A stretch of 64,000 nt of DNA, from assembly GCA_043758755.1 (NCBI GenBank), contig JAYVMW010000020.1:1-64000 (forward strand), given 5' to 3'. The number at the start of each line of letters is the position of its first letter. The first letter of the stretch is position 1. The position numbers and the translations under genes were made by a program. The notes under the pieces were generated by a model that had not been told where the DNA came from, searched no databases, and saw nothing but the letters and a program-made list of their open reading frames with translations. This document shows positions 25,778-33,687 of this stretch, piece after piece. The stretch is from Solimicrobium sp043758755 (lineage in GTDB: Bacteria; Pseudomonadota; Gammaproteobacteria; Burkholderiales; Burkholderiaceae_D).

Positions 25778-27234
25778 GCGAAAACATACTAATAAATATT
25801 ACCCCTCAGGAAACCAGGGTCGCCATTATTTTTCAGGGTGCAGTACAGGAATTACACATAGAACGAACCATGCTGCGCGGCCTGGTCGGCAATATCTATC
25901 TGGGCAAGGTAGTTCGGGTGTTGCCGGGCATGCAGTCGGCCTTTATCGACATCGGTCTGGAACGCGCCGCCTTCCTGCATATAGCCGACCTCTGGGATGC
26001 TCGTGGCACCGACAACAATGCCACGCCTGTGCCGATTGAAAAGATGCTGTTTGACGGTCAGGCCATCATGGTTCAGGTTATCAAGGATCCGATCGGCACC
26101 AAGGGCGCGCGTCTGTCAACCCAGATTTCAATCGCCGGGCGCATGCTGGTGTTTCTGCCCCAGGATACGCATATCGGCATATCGCAAAAAATCGGCAACG
26201 AGGCAGACCGCGAACAGTTGCGCGCCATGGTACAGAATTTACTGGGGCCGGGAGAAAAAGGCGGATTCATTGTCCGGACCATGGCTGAAGACGCCACCGA
26301 AGCTGAATTGCGCATGGACGTGGAATATCTGCGCAAAACCTGGGCCAATATTTCCGAGCTGGCCAAAAGCAAACCGCCGGCCAGTCTGCTGCATCAGGAT
26401 CTGAATCTGGCGCAGCGCGTGCTGCGCGATTTTGTCAACATCGAAACCGACAACATCCAGATTGACTCACGCGAGAATTATCAAAAGCTGCTGGCCTTTG
26501 CAGAAAAATATACGCCCTCCGTTATTCCCCGGCTTAATCATTACACCGGCGAGCGTCCGCTGTTTGACCTAAACAGCGTTGAGGAAGAAATCGAGCGCGC
26601 CCTGGGGCGACGCGTGGATCTGAAGTCGGGCGGCTACCTGATCGTGGATCAGACCGAAGCCATGACCACCATCGACGTCAATACCGGTAGTTATGTCGCC
26701 GGACGCAATTTTGCCGACACCATCTTCAAAACCAATCTGGAAGCAGCGCACGCCATCGCGCGCCAGCTGCGCCTGCGCAACCTGGGCGGCATGATCATTC
26801 TGGATCTGATCGACATGGAAAATCCGGAACACCGGACCGCAGTACTGGCCGAACTCAACAAGGCGTTTGCGCGCGATCGCACCAAAATGTCCGCATCCGG
26901 TTTTTCGGCACTCGGACTCGTTGAAGTCACCCGCAAACGCACACGCGAATCACTGGCGCATATTCTGTGCGAAACCTGCCCGGCCTGCGCTGGCCGTGGC
27001 CAGGTCAAAACCGCGCGTACCATCTGTTATGAAATCCTGCGCGAACTGCTGCGCGAAGCCAAACAGTTCAACCCGCGCGAATTCCGCATCCTGGCGTCTC
27101 AGGTCGTGGTTGATTTATTTCTGGAAGAAGAATCGCAGCACCTGGCCATGCTGGGTGACTTCATCGGCAAGCCCATCTCGCTGCAGGTTGAGAACACCTA
27201 TCATCAGGAGCAGTACGACGTCATTCTGATGTAA
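25774..27234 (+). CDS. rng: ribonuclease G
   Basis: A 486-residue endoribonuclease for 5' maturation of 16S rRNA and mRNA decay. An S1 RNA-binding region (about 36-130) is followed by the RNase E/G catalytic core with metal-binding aspartates in MTTIDVNTGSYV and GGMIILDLIDM. The zinc-link CETCPACAGRGQ is near residue 405. Length matches RNase G and lacks the RNase E scaffold. The last residues (YDVILM) are encoded by a 21-nt stretch that is duplicated at 28864-28884, marking the integration site of a mobile element. The gene remains intact because the element restores its 3' end. Confidence 0.96.
   Translation: MSENILINITPQETRVAIIFQGAVQELHIERTMLRGLVGNIYLGKVVRVLPGMQSAFIDIGLERAAFLHIADLWDARGTDNNATPVPIEKMLFDGQAIMVQVIKDPIGTKGARLSTQISIAGRMLVFLPQDTHIGISQKIGNEADREQLRAMVQNLLGPGEKGGFIVRTMAEDATEAELRMDVEYLRKTWANISELAKSKPPASLLHQDLNLAQRVLRDFVNIETDNIQIDSRENYQKLLAFAEKYTPSVIPRLNHYTGERPLFDLNSVEEEIERALGRRVDLKSGGYLIVDQTEAMTTIDVNTGSYVAGRNFADTIFKTNLEAAHAIARQLRLRNLGGMIILDLIDMENPEHRTAVLAELNKAFARDRTKMSASGFSALGLVEVTRKRTRESLAHILCETCPACAGRGQVKTARTICYEILRELLREAKQFNPREFRILASQVVVDLFLEEESQHLAMLGDFIGKPISLQVENTYHQEQYDVILM
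27214..27234 (+). repeat. attachment-site-like repeat, left copy (3' end of rng)
   Basis: The final 21 nt of rng, including its stop codon. They recur at 28864-28884 with one mismatch at a wobble base. Flanking bases of the second copy still encode a variant rng ending (SELYDVILM), so the right copy looks like the displaced 3' end of an older rng. Confidence 0.8.
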
Positions 27235-27677
27235 AGAAATTTATATTTAAAATCAATAAGTTAAATTTTAAAAATTTAAAAAAATTCAATTAACTACACA
27301 TCTAGCTACACATTAAATCAGTAGCGGAAGCGTATTTAAGACTATCTTTGTCGCTTAAAACGTTCCAGTATTCCGAATTGCGGCTATTTGATGTTGAACC
27401 TGTTCTAGCTAACGAAATACAAATGGAAATAGCGGATTTAGTTGTACCTGGCTTGACACTAACGAATATTTTTCACTGTTTATTCGGCTGATCCAACGTC
27501 GCCCAATAACCTCCGCCAACGCACGTCGTCAAAACTAGTCTGCCGCTACAGTTCGCCGAATTTGTGGTACTTCAAAATCTCAATTCATTGCAACACTAGC
27601 CGATCCATTTTTGTAGCTCACAATAATTGAGCGATGTGCCTTCCGCATCATTTTATACAACACGGTTGTTTTGGTAA
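27235..27677. other. AT-rich non-coding left part of the element
   Basis: 443 nt without a supported gene. The first 60 nt are almost pure A/T with poly-A and poly-T runs, which may serve as the rng transcript end. The arm-like repeat lies at 27302-27313. Nothing else is recognised; remnants of coding sequence may be present but are too decayed to name. Confidence 0.5.
27302..27313. repeat. arm-type repeat, left
   Basis: CTAGCTACACAT lies 68 nt inside the left end of the element, preceded by a shorter relative (CTACACAT, 27294-27301). The exact reverse complement is at 28705-28716 and a direct copy lacking the last base is at 28733-28743. Confidence 0.55.
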
Positions 27678-28055
27678 CTAATCCGCGTGATCATCGCAAA
27701 CAGTTTCTCCGCGACACAATGTTCCCGGGTGACCGCATATTTCACATATATGCGTCGACTCCTCAAGCGCGCGTTGAACTAGCTCGTACATCGCATAAGA
27801 CCGATTACGAATATGGAATCGCAACGATCCCATTTTTTCTTTGACTTGCGTGACCATTGGCCATGCATCGTCAAAGGTATTCAAATTTTCGAGGCGGGCC
27901 TGATTTTCGATTTTGGCCGAAAGGTCGAATAACAATTTGAACCAACCGTCATAACATTGAAAACCATTTTTGATTGGATAGTCTTCCGGACTTGACCGCG
28001 CTCGAGATAGATCAGGGTATGCGTCAAAGAGTTTGCGTTCGTTTTCTGGGCTCAT
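27678..28055 (-). CDS. small phage/island-type protein with Cys4-like motif
   Basis: A 125-residue protein on the minus strand, apparently complete. Its layout resembles small hypothetical proteins common in phages and genomic islands: an N-terminal MSPENERKLFDAYPDL, the central GFQCYDGWFKLLFDLSAKI, then VTQVKEKMGSLRFHI and a C-terminal zinc-finger-like C-x2-C-x6-C-x5-C segment (CEICGHPGTLCRGETVC). The match is from memory of the family pattern, not a search. It is the only intact gene inside the element. Function unknown; the cysteine cluster suggests metal binding. Confidence 0.65.
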   Translation of the reverse strand: MSPENERKLFDAYPDLSRARSSPEDYPIKNGFQCYDGWFKLLFDLSAKIENQARLENLNTFDDAWPMVTQVKEKMGSLRFHIRNRSYAMYELVQRALEESTHICEICGHPGTLCRGETVCDDHAD

Positions 28056-28362
28056 GATAAAAATGGATTGGCAAAATTGTCTAATAACATTTAATCTAAA
28101 GACACGTGCGCAGCAAATGGACCGTGTCAGTAGATTTCAAAATCACTTCAGAATCTCAATCGTTGGCGACTCCCGCAATAAACTACTTATCTTGGAGAAA
28201 TAGTGGCGCTTCAGTTTGCTCACACCACTGAATGGCAATTGACGCAATGCGCTCATAGTTGTTTGGTCTCCTTTCCATCAAATACTGCGAAAGGAGTGTC
28301 GTCACTGATGAAATACGATCTGTCTCTTCGACATGTAGCGCAGCGATTCAACAAATATATGA

Positions 28363-28536
28363 CTATAGTTTCGTGACCATCTCTTTATGTAGGTACCAGT
28401 GAACCACTTCATGATCAAGCGGCGGAATGCCGGAGCTGCCAATCTGATGGTCCCCCATTTCGGTTGAACCGAACTTTGTTTCACCAGTTTTCGCATCCTT
28501 GTACTCGATCAGTACAGTAACCAATCCGGTAAGCCT
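28363..28536 (-). pseudogene. broken coding fragment of unknown family
   Basis: On the minus strand, in a different frame from the integrase-like start that precedes it, a stretch with protein-like composition reads TVLIEYKDAKTGETKFGS and later HQIGSSGIPPLDHEVVHWYL. It has no start codon or ribosome binding site and ends at TAG (28363-28365). It may be the central part of a gene fused to the preceding fragment by deletion. I do not recognise the family. Confidence 0.35.
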
Positions 28537-28685
28537 CCGCCGTCAGCACGCGCCAATGGCAAGGGCAATTTTTTAATTTCTTGGGTTGCTGGATCTCTTT
28601 CGGTAGGTTCTTTACCATTGTTTACAGCACGCATCCAATGCTGCAGTTGCAGGGAATCAAGCCCTAGCTTTGACGTTTTAGCCAA
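28509..28685 (-). pseudogene. integrase-like N-terminal fragment
   Basis: A 58-codon frame starting at TTG 28685 behind a good GGGAGA ribosome binding site. It reads LAKTSKLGLDSLQLQHWMRA and, further on, PLPLARADGGGL before a stop. The ADGGGL segment after a basic, helical N-terminus resembles the arm-binding domain of P4-type tyrosine recombinases (DUF4102), and the position beside the attachment repeat suits an integrase. The catalytic domain is absent. Assignment is tentative because only about 50 residues remain. Confidence 0.4.
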
Positions 28686-28704
28686 ATTATTCTCCCTTTT
28701 TAAA

Positions 28705-28743
28705 ATGTGTAGCTAGAAGAGCAGCTACAGAACTAGCTACACA
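28705..28743. repeat. arm-type repeats, right (inverted and direct copies)
   Basis: ATGTGTAGCTAG (28705-28716) is the exact complement of the left-end copy, and CTAGCTACACA (28733-28743) repeats it in direct orientation 16 nt on. With the left copy they form a symmetrical set near both ends of the element. Confidence 0.55.
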
Positions 28744-28863
28744 AAAAATCTCAGACGTCTTTGAATTCAATTGAATCACTCTGGAAATATTTTACTTTAT
28801 AATCAAATACTTATTGTGAATTGTAACACCAAAATGGATCATATAAAACATACATCAGAGTTA

Positions 28864-28884
28864 TACGACGTTATTCTGATGTAA
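28864..28884 (+). repeat. attachment-site-like repeat, right copy
   Basis: The second copy of the rng 3' end. One T replaces a C relative to the left copy. The upstream 12 nt still keep the rng reading frame and partial identity (CATCAGAG against CATCAGGAG), so it marks the right boundary of the element. Confidence 0.8.
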
Positions 28885-29368
28885 GAATTGGAGTTGCCCC
28901 GAACTGTCTACCGGTCGTGTCCAACCAACCCGACTGGCAGAATTACTGCGCTGTCGCAGTTGCTGGTGCCGGACGAATTCCAATCCCTTCATGCCGGCAA
29001 TGCCATTCACTTTGGCATCCGGCCGTTGGAGTATGCCGCATGGCAAATGAAACATGCCACTTCTAAGCCTCATCCAGATCCACTACCCCGTCCATTCTGA
29101 CCTGCACAGGTATGCCGTGCGCCACCGGAACTCAAACCCCGGCACCGGTGCCGGTTATTCAACACTGCCCAAATGGAATCCAACGACGCAACCGGGGTCC
29201 GTCCTGAGCTGAACTTGAGAGACCTGGTTCCTAACCGATTTTTACGTCAATAGCAATACAGAAAACCCTTATCGATTGACTCTGGTCGATCAGCTATAAA
29301 CTCGCCTTGCACAACCACTCAACCCATTGGGCGATCTGCGCTTGCCTGCCTTCGGAATTCATACCAAC
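28885..29368. other. region between the element and the first Ser-rich paralogue
   Basis: No supported gene; 70-codon frames on both strands (28888-29100 and 28861-29073) overlap each other and lack ribosome binding sites. A 16-bp perfect palindrome, CCGGCACCGGTGCCGG, is at 29139-29154. TTGACT (29276-29281) and TATAAA (29295-29300) resemble promoter boxes, but their 13-nt spacing is too short for a standard promoter. The leader of the paralogue array must lie here. Confidence 0.45.
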
Positions 29369-31444
29369 ATGGTGCCTTTTCAATTCAACACCTCTTCCAG
29401 TTCCAGCTCAATGTCCTCCTCTGGAAGTTCGACCAGCCGGTGCAGTACAGCGTCAACCTCTGTACCGCCAACTCCGGAAATGCTTACCGGTACTCCAACT
29501 TCGATACCGTCGCCATTCGAATTCCATCTATTGCCGCCAGTCAGCCTCAATTCGTTGCTCACAGATCCTCACATGGTGCAATGGTTGACCCAGTTGCCGC
29601 CATCCGATGAAAGCTTCAGCTTCACCGCAAGCGTTAGCAGCTCTTCAGGTTCAACTTGCCCAACCAAAACCAGAAAGCTGAGCCAATTCATGGCCGACGC
29701 CACCGCACCCGGCAAAACCAGCCAGACACCGGACCCGAAGCGGGTCAAAAAAACCTCTGGCACTGCACCTCCCGCATTGTCGCTGTCACCCACTTCAAAG
29801 CTGCCCTTAAGTGAAGCCGCAAAATGCATCGTCACGCAGTTTCAAACAAAATCGACCCGGCAACTGCACGATGAGGCGCTGCATCAGGGGCTTGAAGCAC
29901 GGTACATTCCCACAGTCATCATTAAGATAATCAGCGACTATGTGCAGGAATTGAGTTTGCAACCTTTCGAACTGGATGGGCGTCGGAAACCAACGGTGAC
30001 GCCCTCGAATCAAGCCATTGCCAATGAAATTAACGCCATTTTTGTTGGCACGGATCGGGGCAGCAGACTGATGCAGGGTGAAATTATAGAAACACACAGT
30101 CGCCACGTTCTTGATTACTACTTTACCAACGGCATAACAGCTGCAAAGCGCAGGCAGATGCTCAAAGCCATTCTGGCCAAAAACAGTGAGGCGCTGACGC
30201 TGCGACGCAAGGAACTGCGTGCCATTACGCATTACCTGACCGATTCTGATTGCGAGAAATATTTGCAGCAGGAAATTGATGGTCCGGGCGCCCGATTTTC
30301 TGATCAGGACGAAATGCATCGCTTACAGGATTTTAATGTCAAATTGTTTTTTGAAGCCCTGCGCAAGTTCCAACCGGGTCTTTTAAGCGAAAAAACCAGA
30401 CAGCACGAACTGGAATTGAAGTGGGCCGGTTGTTTGCTGAAAAGAGCTTCTGCGCTAGTGGAAAAAGGGCAACCCGCACCGGCGTACGGGCTATTGCTGC
30501 AAGCGCTCAACAGCTATTGCAGGTTGCATGAAAAACGCAAGGTGATTGAGTCGGTGCTGCACTTCATCGAACTCGCCAAGGCAAGCCCGCAAAACACTGT
30601 GCAGGAAATGAAGACGCTGTTTTCGATCGCAAAAAATCTGTGCCTGCTCTATCCCGCCGATCCCGATCTGTATGCAAAACTTTTGTTTGCCATGGATGAC
30701 CGTTGCCAGGAACGCTTCGAAGTCGACATGGCGCGCCAGTTATATCAGCAGGCAGAAGCGGACCAATTATCGCTGCTGCGCACCTGCCAGGCGAAATTTT
30801 TGTACCGGCAGATTCGCTCCGATTACCGTACCGGACTTGGCCACCAGATTGCCATGCAACGAATTAATTCGGCGCTGGACTACTGCCTCGACCTGCTGCA
30901 AACCACCAGGGCAAAAGGGTACACGATAGACCCCGTTGATCTGGATCGCTACGAGCTCTTTCACAGTATGGCCTTGCTGTATCGACTGGCAGCCGAAATC
31001 ACTGTGCGAGTAGCCGGTCAAATTGAACAGATGAACGAACCGCAGCGCGCTGCATGGTTAGTCCTGATCAAACATGACCGAGGTGTAGAGCACTTTTTTA
31101 GTAACTTCAGCAGCAGCCACGATCCGGCACTGATTCATAATGCCCGCGATGTGAACCCAAAGCCCGGCGTCCGAATTCTGTCAGTCTGCACTGCGTACTA
31201 CAAAAACGCGCTGAAATCGCTGCTGGGCCAATTCAACGCTGGCCTCAACGCGCCGGGAAAACAATTGTTTGTGTTGATTTTCGGAGAACTGGTTGATTTT
31301 TATCGGAATTCGAAAGATAGAGAGGCCCTCGAGCTGCTACTGCACAAGAAAAACATTGGCCGTTTTACAAGGTGGGATGAATTCAAAATGCAATTGCCGG
31401 TCTGGCGCAAAGTGTTGAGGAATTTAAAGAAAGGACAATGCTGA
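29369..31444 (+). CDS. Ser-rich, helical-repeat protein of unknown function, paralogue A
   Basis: A 691-residue protein, first of three tandem paralogues. The start at 29369 is chosen because it gives the shared N-terminus MVPFQF followed by a Ser tract. Then come a WLTQ-containing helix (residues 66-76), a second Ser tract, TRKLSQF and the basic DPKRVKK (122-128, nuclear-signal-like). An F-box-like helix (YIPTVIIKIISDYVQEL, 179-195) follows. Residues 200-690 are predicted helical with TPR-like pairs (for example PAPAYGLLLQALNSYCRLHEK), ending in VWRKVLRNLKK. No signal peptide or membrane segment. Family not recognised. The stop overlaps the start of paralogue B. Confidence 0.8.
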   Translation: MVPFQFNTSSSSSSMSSSGSSTSRCSTASTSVPPTPEMLTGTPTSIPSPFEFHLLPPVSLNSLLTDPHMVQWLTQLPPSDESFSFTASVSSSSGSTCPTKTRKLSQFMADATAPGKTSQTPDPKRVKKTSGTAPPALSLSPTSKLPLSEAAKCIVTQFQTKSTRQLHDEALHQGLEARYIPTVIIKIISDYVQELSLQPFELDGRRKPTVTPSNQAIANEINAIFVGTDRGSRLMQGEIIETHSRHVLDYYFTNGITAAKRRQMLKAILAKNSEALTLRRKELRAITHYLTDSDCEKYLQQEIDGPGARFSDQDEMHRLQDFNVKLFFEALRKFQPGLLSEKTRQHELELKWAGCLLKRASALVEKGQPAPAYGLLLQALNSYCRLHEKRKVIESVLHFIELAKASPQNTVQEMKTLFSIAKNLCLLYPADPDLYAKLLFAMDDRCQERFEVDMARQLYQQAEADQLSLLRTCQAKFLYRQIRSDYRTGLGHQIAMQRINSALDYCLDLLQTTRAKGYTIDPVDLDRYELFHSMALLYRLAAEITVRVAGQIEQMNEPQRAAWLVLIKHDRGVEHFFSNFSSSHDPALIHNARDVNPKPGVRILSVCTAYYKNALKSLLGQFNAGLNAPGKQLFVLIFGELVDFYRNSKDREALELLLHKKNIGRFTRWDEFKMQLPVWRKVLRNLKKGQC
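31431..31435 (+). promoter_or_regulatory. ribosome binding site inside paralogue A selecting the start of B
   Basis: AAGGA lies 8 nt before ATG 31444 but only 2 nt before an in-frame ATG at 31438. This favours 31444, which also gives the conserved MxPFQF start. Confidence 0.55.
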
Positions 31445-33534
31445 TGCGTCCATTTCAATTCAGCAGTTCATCGAGCTCGAGTTCCAGCACACTGTGCTCC
31501 ACTGGATTGCCGATCTATCCGTTCGGCACGGATAATTCCACTCTGGCACCGCCACCAGATCTGCTCAATTTCGGCAGTTCAGAAGCGCTGGGTTCAAACT
31601 TGCCGATCCAGCTCGATCTTCTGCCAGCGGGTGGATTGAGTGAGCTGCTGCAACAACCGCACTTTGTCCAGTGGCTGTCCCAGATGACATCACTAACGCA
31701 GGCATTGAGCCTGTCCAGCTCGTCGAGTTCCAGCTCTACTCCAGGCTCACGCGGTTCTTCTGATGGCCGGCTCACCGGAAAAACCAGAAAATTTGAATCA
31801 ACCACCGGCAAACAGCGCGATGAATCAGAACTGACACCGGATCCTAAACGGGTCCGGTCACAAGCGGGCAGACCAAAATTGCTGTCCCGTGACGGCCCAC
31901 CTGTCACAGCCAGGTTGCCATTGAAAGAAGCAGCTCAGTGCATACGCGACAGTATCCTGTTTAAAACCAGACAGCAACTTCGTGATGACGAATTTAACAG
32001 GGTAATGGATGGGGTATTGCCTGCTGTGTTGATTGCAATGACACGTGAGTATATTGGTTCGGAATTGAGTTTGTCGCAGCTTGAACTTGATGAATATAAC
32101 GTTCCGGTTCCCTCTGGGTCCCAGGCGCCTGTTCTAAAAAATATTGTTGAAGATTACAGTGCGAGCTATCCGGGCAGCGTACTGTTCCAGAATGAAATTG
32201 CACAAGCCCATCATCGCATCACCCTGGACACACTGTTCACAGGGAAAGGCTCAGCGGAAAATTGCGCGGCCAGTGTTTACAAGGACAATCACCCTGGCGC
32301 ACGCGAAGCACGTCGTAAGGAAATAGCTGCTGTCATCAATTACCTGCCCCATCCCAAATGCGAGCAACTGCTGGACGCTGAAATTTCCGCCATTCCCGGC
32401 CACGGTCGAAATTCCGGACCATACAATTTGCGACTAAGCATTAACAATGAATTATTGCTTGGAACAGTGCAAAAAAAATGTCACTCACCGGAATCGGAAG
32501 CCATCCGGATGCAGACTCTGGAACTCAAGAGAGCAAAATTAATTCTGGGCCAGGCGAAGGCTCAATTAAAAGTGAACCATGACAATGCCTGCCGGTTATT
32601 CCTCCAGGCCCTACAATTACTGTGCAGACTAAACAGGAAGCGCGAGGTGATTGAATTAGTAATTCAATTGATTGACGTGGGCAGTAAAAAGTCTGGATTC
32701 AATCTTGATGAAATGGTGAATCTATTTTCAATCACGAAAGCACTGTGTCTGAAATATCCGTTTGACCACGATCTGTATGTCAGACTGGTGTATGCAATGG
32801 ATGAACCGTGTCGTCTGCGCTCCCGATGTGACCTGTCAAAGCAGTTCTATCAGGAAGCTGACATGGTGCCTTTGCTGCTGCGTCAGGGCAACAAGGCACA
32901 ATTTTTGTATCGGCGGATCCAGGCAGATTTACGCTCAGGGGACTCAACCCTGTTTGTACTAAACAGAATTAATTCTGCAGTTGAATATTGCCTTCACGTT
33001 ATCAGGTGCACCTATATCGAGTCACCATCCAACGATATGAGCCGCGCCGAGTTTGTGTACAGTTGCGCGTTGCTGTTTCAGTTGGCAGGCAAGGCAGCCG
33101 ATCAGTACTTTGAGCTGTATGAGCAATGGTCCGAGCCGCAGCGCGCTGCATGTTTATCGATCATCAAAAACCAGTCGAATTTTTATGACCGCCTCGATAC
33201 CTTGCGCGAACTATATTTTTCTCTGCTGCCGCAGGGAACGCCCTCCAATCCACCGCCCCGCGCCCAACTTCTGTCTGCCAGCGCCGAATATTACAAGTTT
33301 GCGCTGATTTTTTTGCTGGTGGATTTGTCACGCGCACAGGACCAGGAAAACCAAAAATTATTGATTTCCCTTTTCGATGGACTGGTTGGCTTTTACACGA
33401 AGCATCAGAACACAGCTGGTTTGGACAGTTTGCTGAATAATAAAACTGTCCAGCACTTTACGGCAGTGCCCGGAATCAGCTCTGCGGTAAAGAACTGGCG
33501 CAAGGTGTTGAGGGAGATGAAGAAACAATACTGA
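31444..33534 (+). CDS. Ser-rich, helical-repeat protein of unknown function, paralogue B
   Basis: A 696-residue paralogue that starts on the last base of the A stop codon (TGATG), so it is translationally coupled. It shares the whole plan: MRPFQF plus nine serines, FVQWLSQ (74-80), a second Ser tract (90-98), GKTRKF, DPKRVR (133-138) and the F-box-like VLPAVLIAMTREYIGSEL (191-208). The helical body follows (for example DNACRLFLQALQLLCRLNRKREV) and ends in NWRKVLREMKK. Similarity to A is spread along the full length but is only moderate, so the duplication is not recent. No secretion signal of the Sec type is seen. Function unknown. Confidence 0.8.
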   Translation: MRPFQFSSSSSSSSSTLCSTGLPIYPFGTDNSTLAPPPDLLNFGSSEALGSNLPIQLDLLPAGGLSELLQQPHFVQWLSQMTSLTQALSLSSSSSSSSTPGSRGSSDGRLTGKTRKFESTTGKQRDESELTPDPKRVRSQAGRPKLLSRDGPPVTARLPLKEAAQCIRDSILFKTRQQLRDDEFNRVMDGVLPAVLIAMTREYIGSELSLSQLELDEYNVPVPSGSQAPVLKNIVEDYSASYPGSVLFQNEIAQAHHRITLDTLFTGKGSAENCAASVYKDNHPGAREARRKEIAAVINYLPHPKCEQLLDAEISAIPGHGRNSGPYNLRLSINNELLLGTVQKKCHSPESEAIRMQTLELKRAKLILGQAKAQLKVNHDNACRLFLQALQLLCRLNRKREVIELVIQLIDVGSKKSGFNLDEMVNLFSITKALCLKYPFDHDLYVRLVYAMDEPCRLRSRCDLSKQFYQEADMVPLLLRQGNKAQFLYRRIQADLRSGDSTLFVLNRINSAVEYCLHVIRCTYIESPSNDMSRAEFVYSCALLFQLAGKAADQYFELYEQWSEPQRAACLSIIKNQSNFYDRLDTLRELYFSLLPQGTPSNPPPRAQLLSASAEYYKFALIFLLVDLSRAQDQENQKLLISLFDGLVGFYTKHQNTAGLDSLLNNKTVQHFTAVPGISSAVKNWRKVLREMKKQY

Positions 33535-33687
33535 GCAGTCTGACCGGTTCGATGGCCCACCTTCCATTCATTTAGGCCTACTGTGTCATAAACTTCGAAA
33601 GCTATTTTTTACCCCGTCGTTTCCGAGGGTGCTAAATAGTTTTTGACACGGCAGGGTTAGTTAACTACCTTCTTACTTCAAACCACT

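Larger units (their letters stand above)
27214..28884. mobile_element. decayed integrative element inserted at the 3' end of rng
   Basis: A segment of about 1.65 kb bounded by a 21-nt direct repeat with 20 matches. It is richer in A/T than its neighbours. It contains one intact small gene (27678-28055, minus), a short integrase-like N-terminal fragment beside the right end (28509-28685, minus) and other broken coding pieces. Matching copies of ATGTGTAGCTAG and its complement lie near both ends, as expected for recombinase arm sites. No complete recombinase gene is left, so it cannot move by itself. Tyrosine-recombinase integration is inferred from repeat position and gene restoration. Confidence 0.65.

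Noticed and set aside
28861..29100. Two opposing 70-codon frames after the element
   Set aside because: They overlap each other on opposite strands and neither has a ribosome binding site or recognisable sequence.
33535..33687. Possible type III regulator box (TTCG-N16-TTCG type) before paralogue C
   Set aside because: TTCG occurs at about 33593 but no second TTCG at the required distance is present, and no such box was seen before paralogue A or the 613-residue gene.
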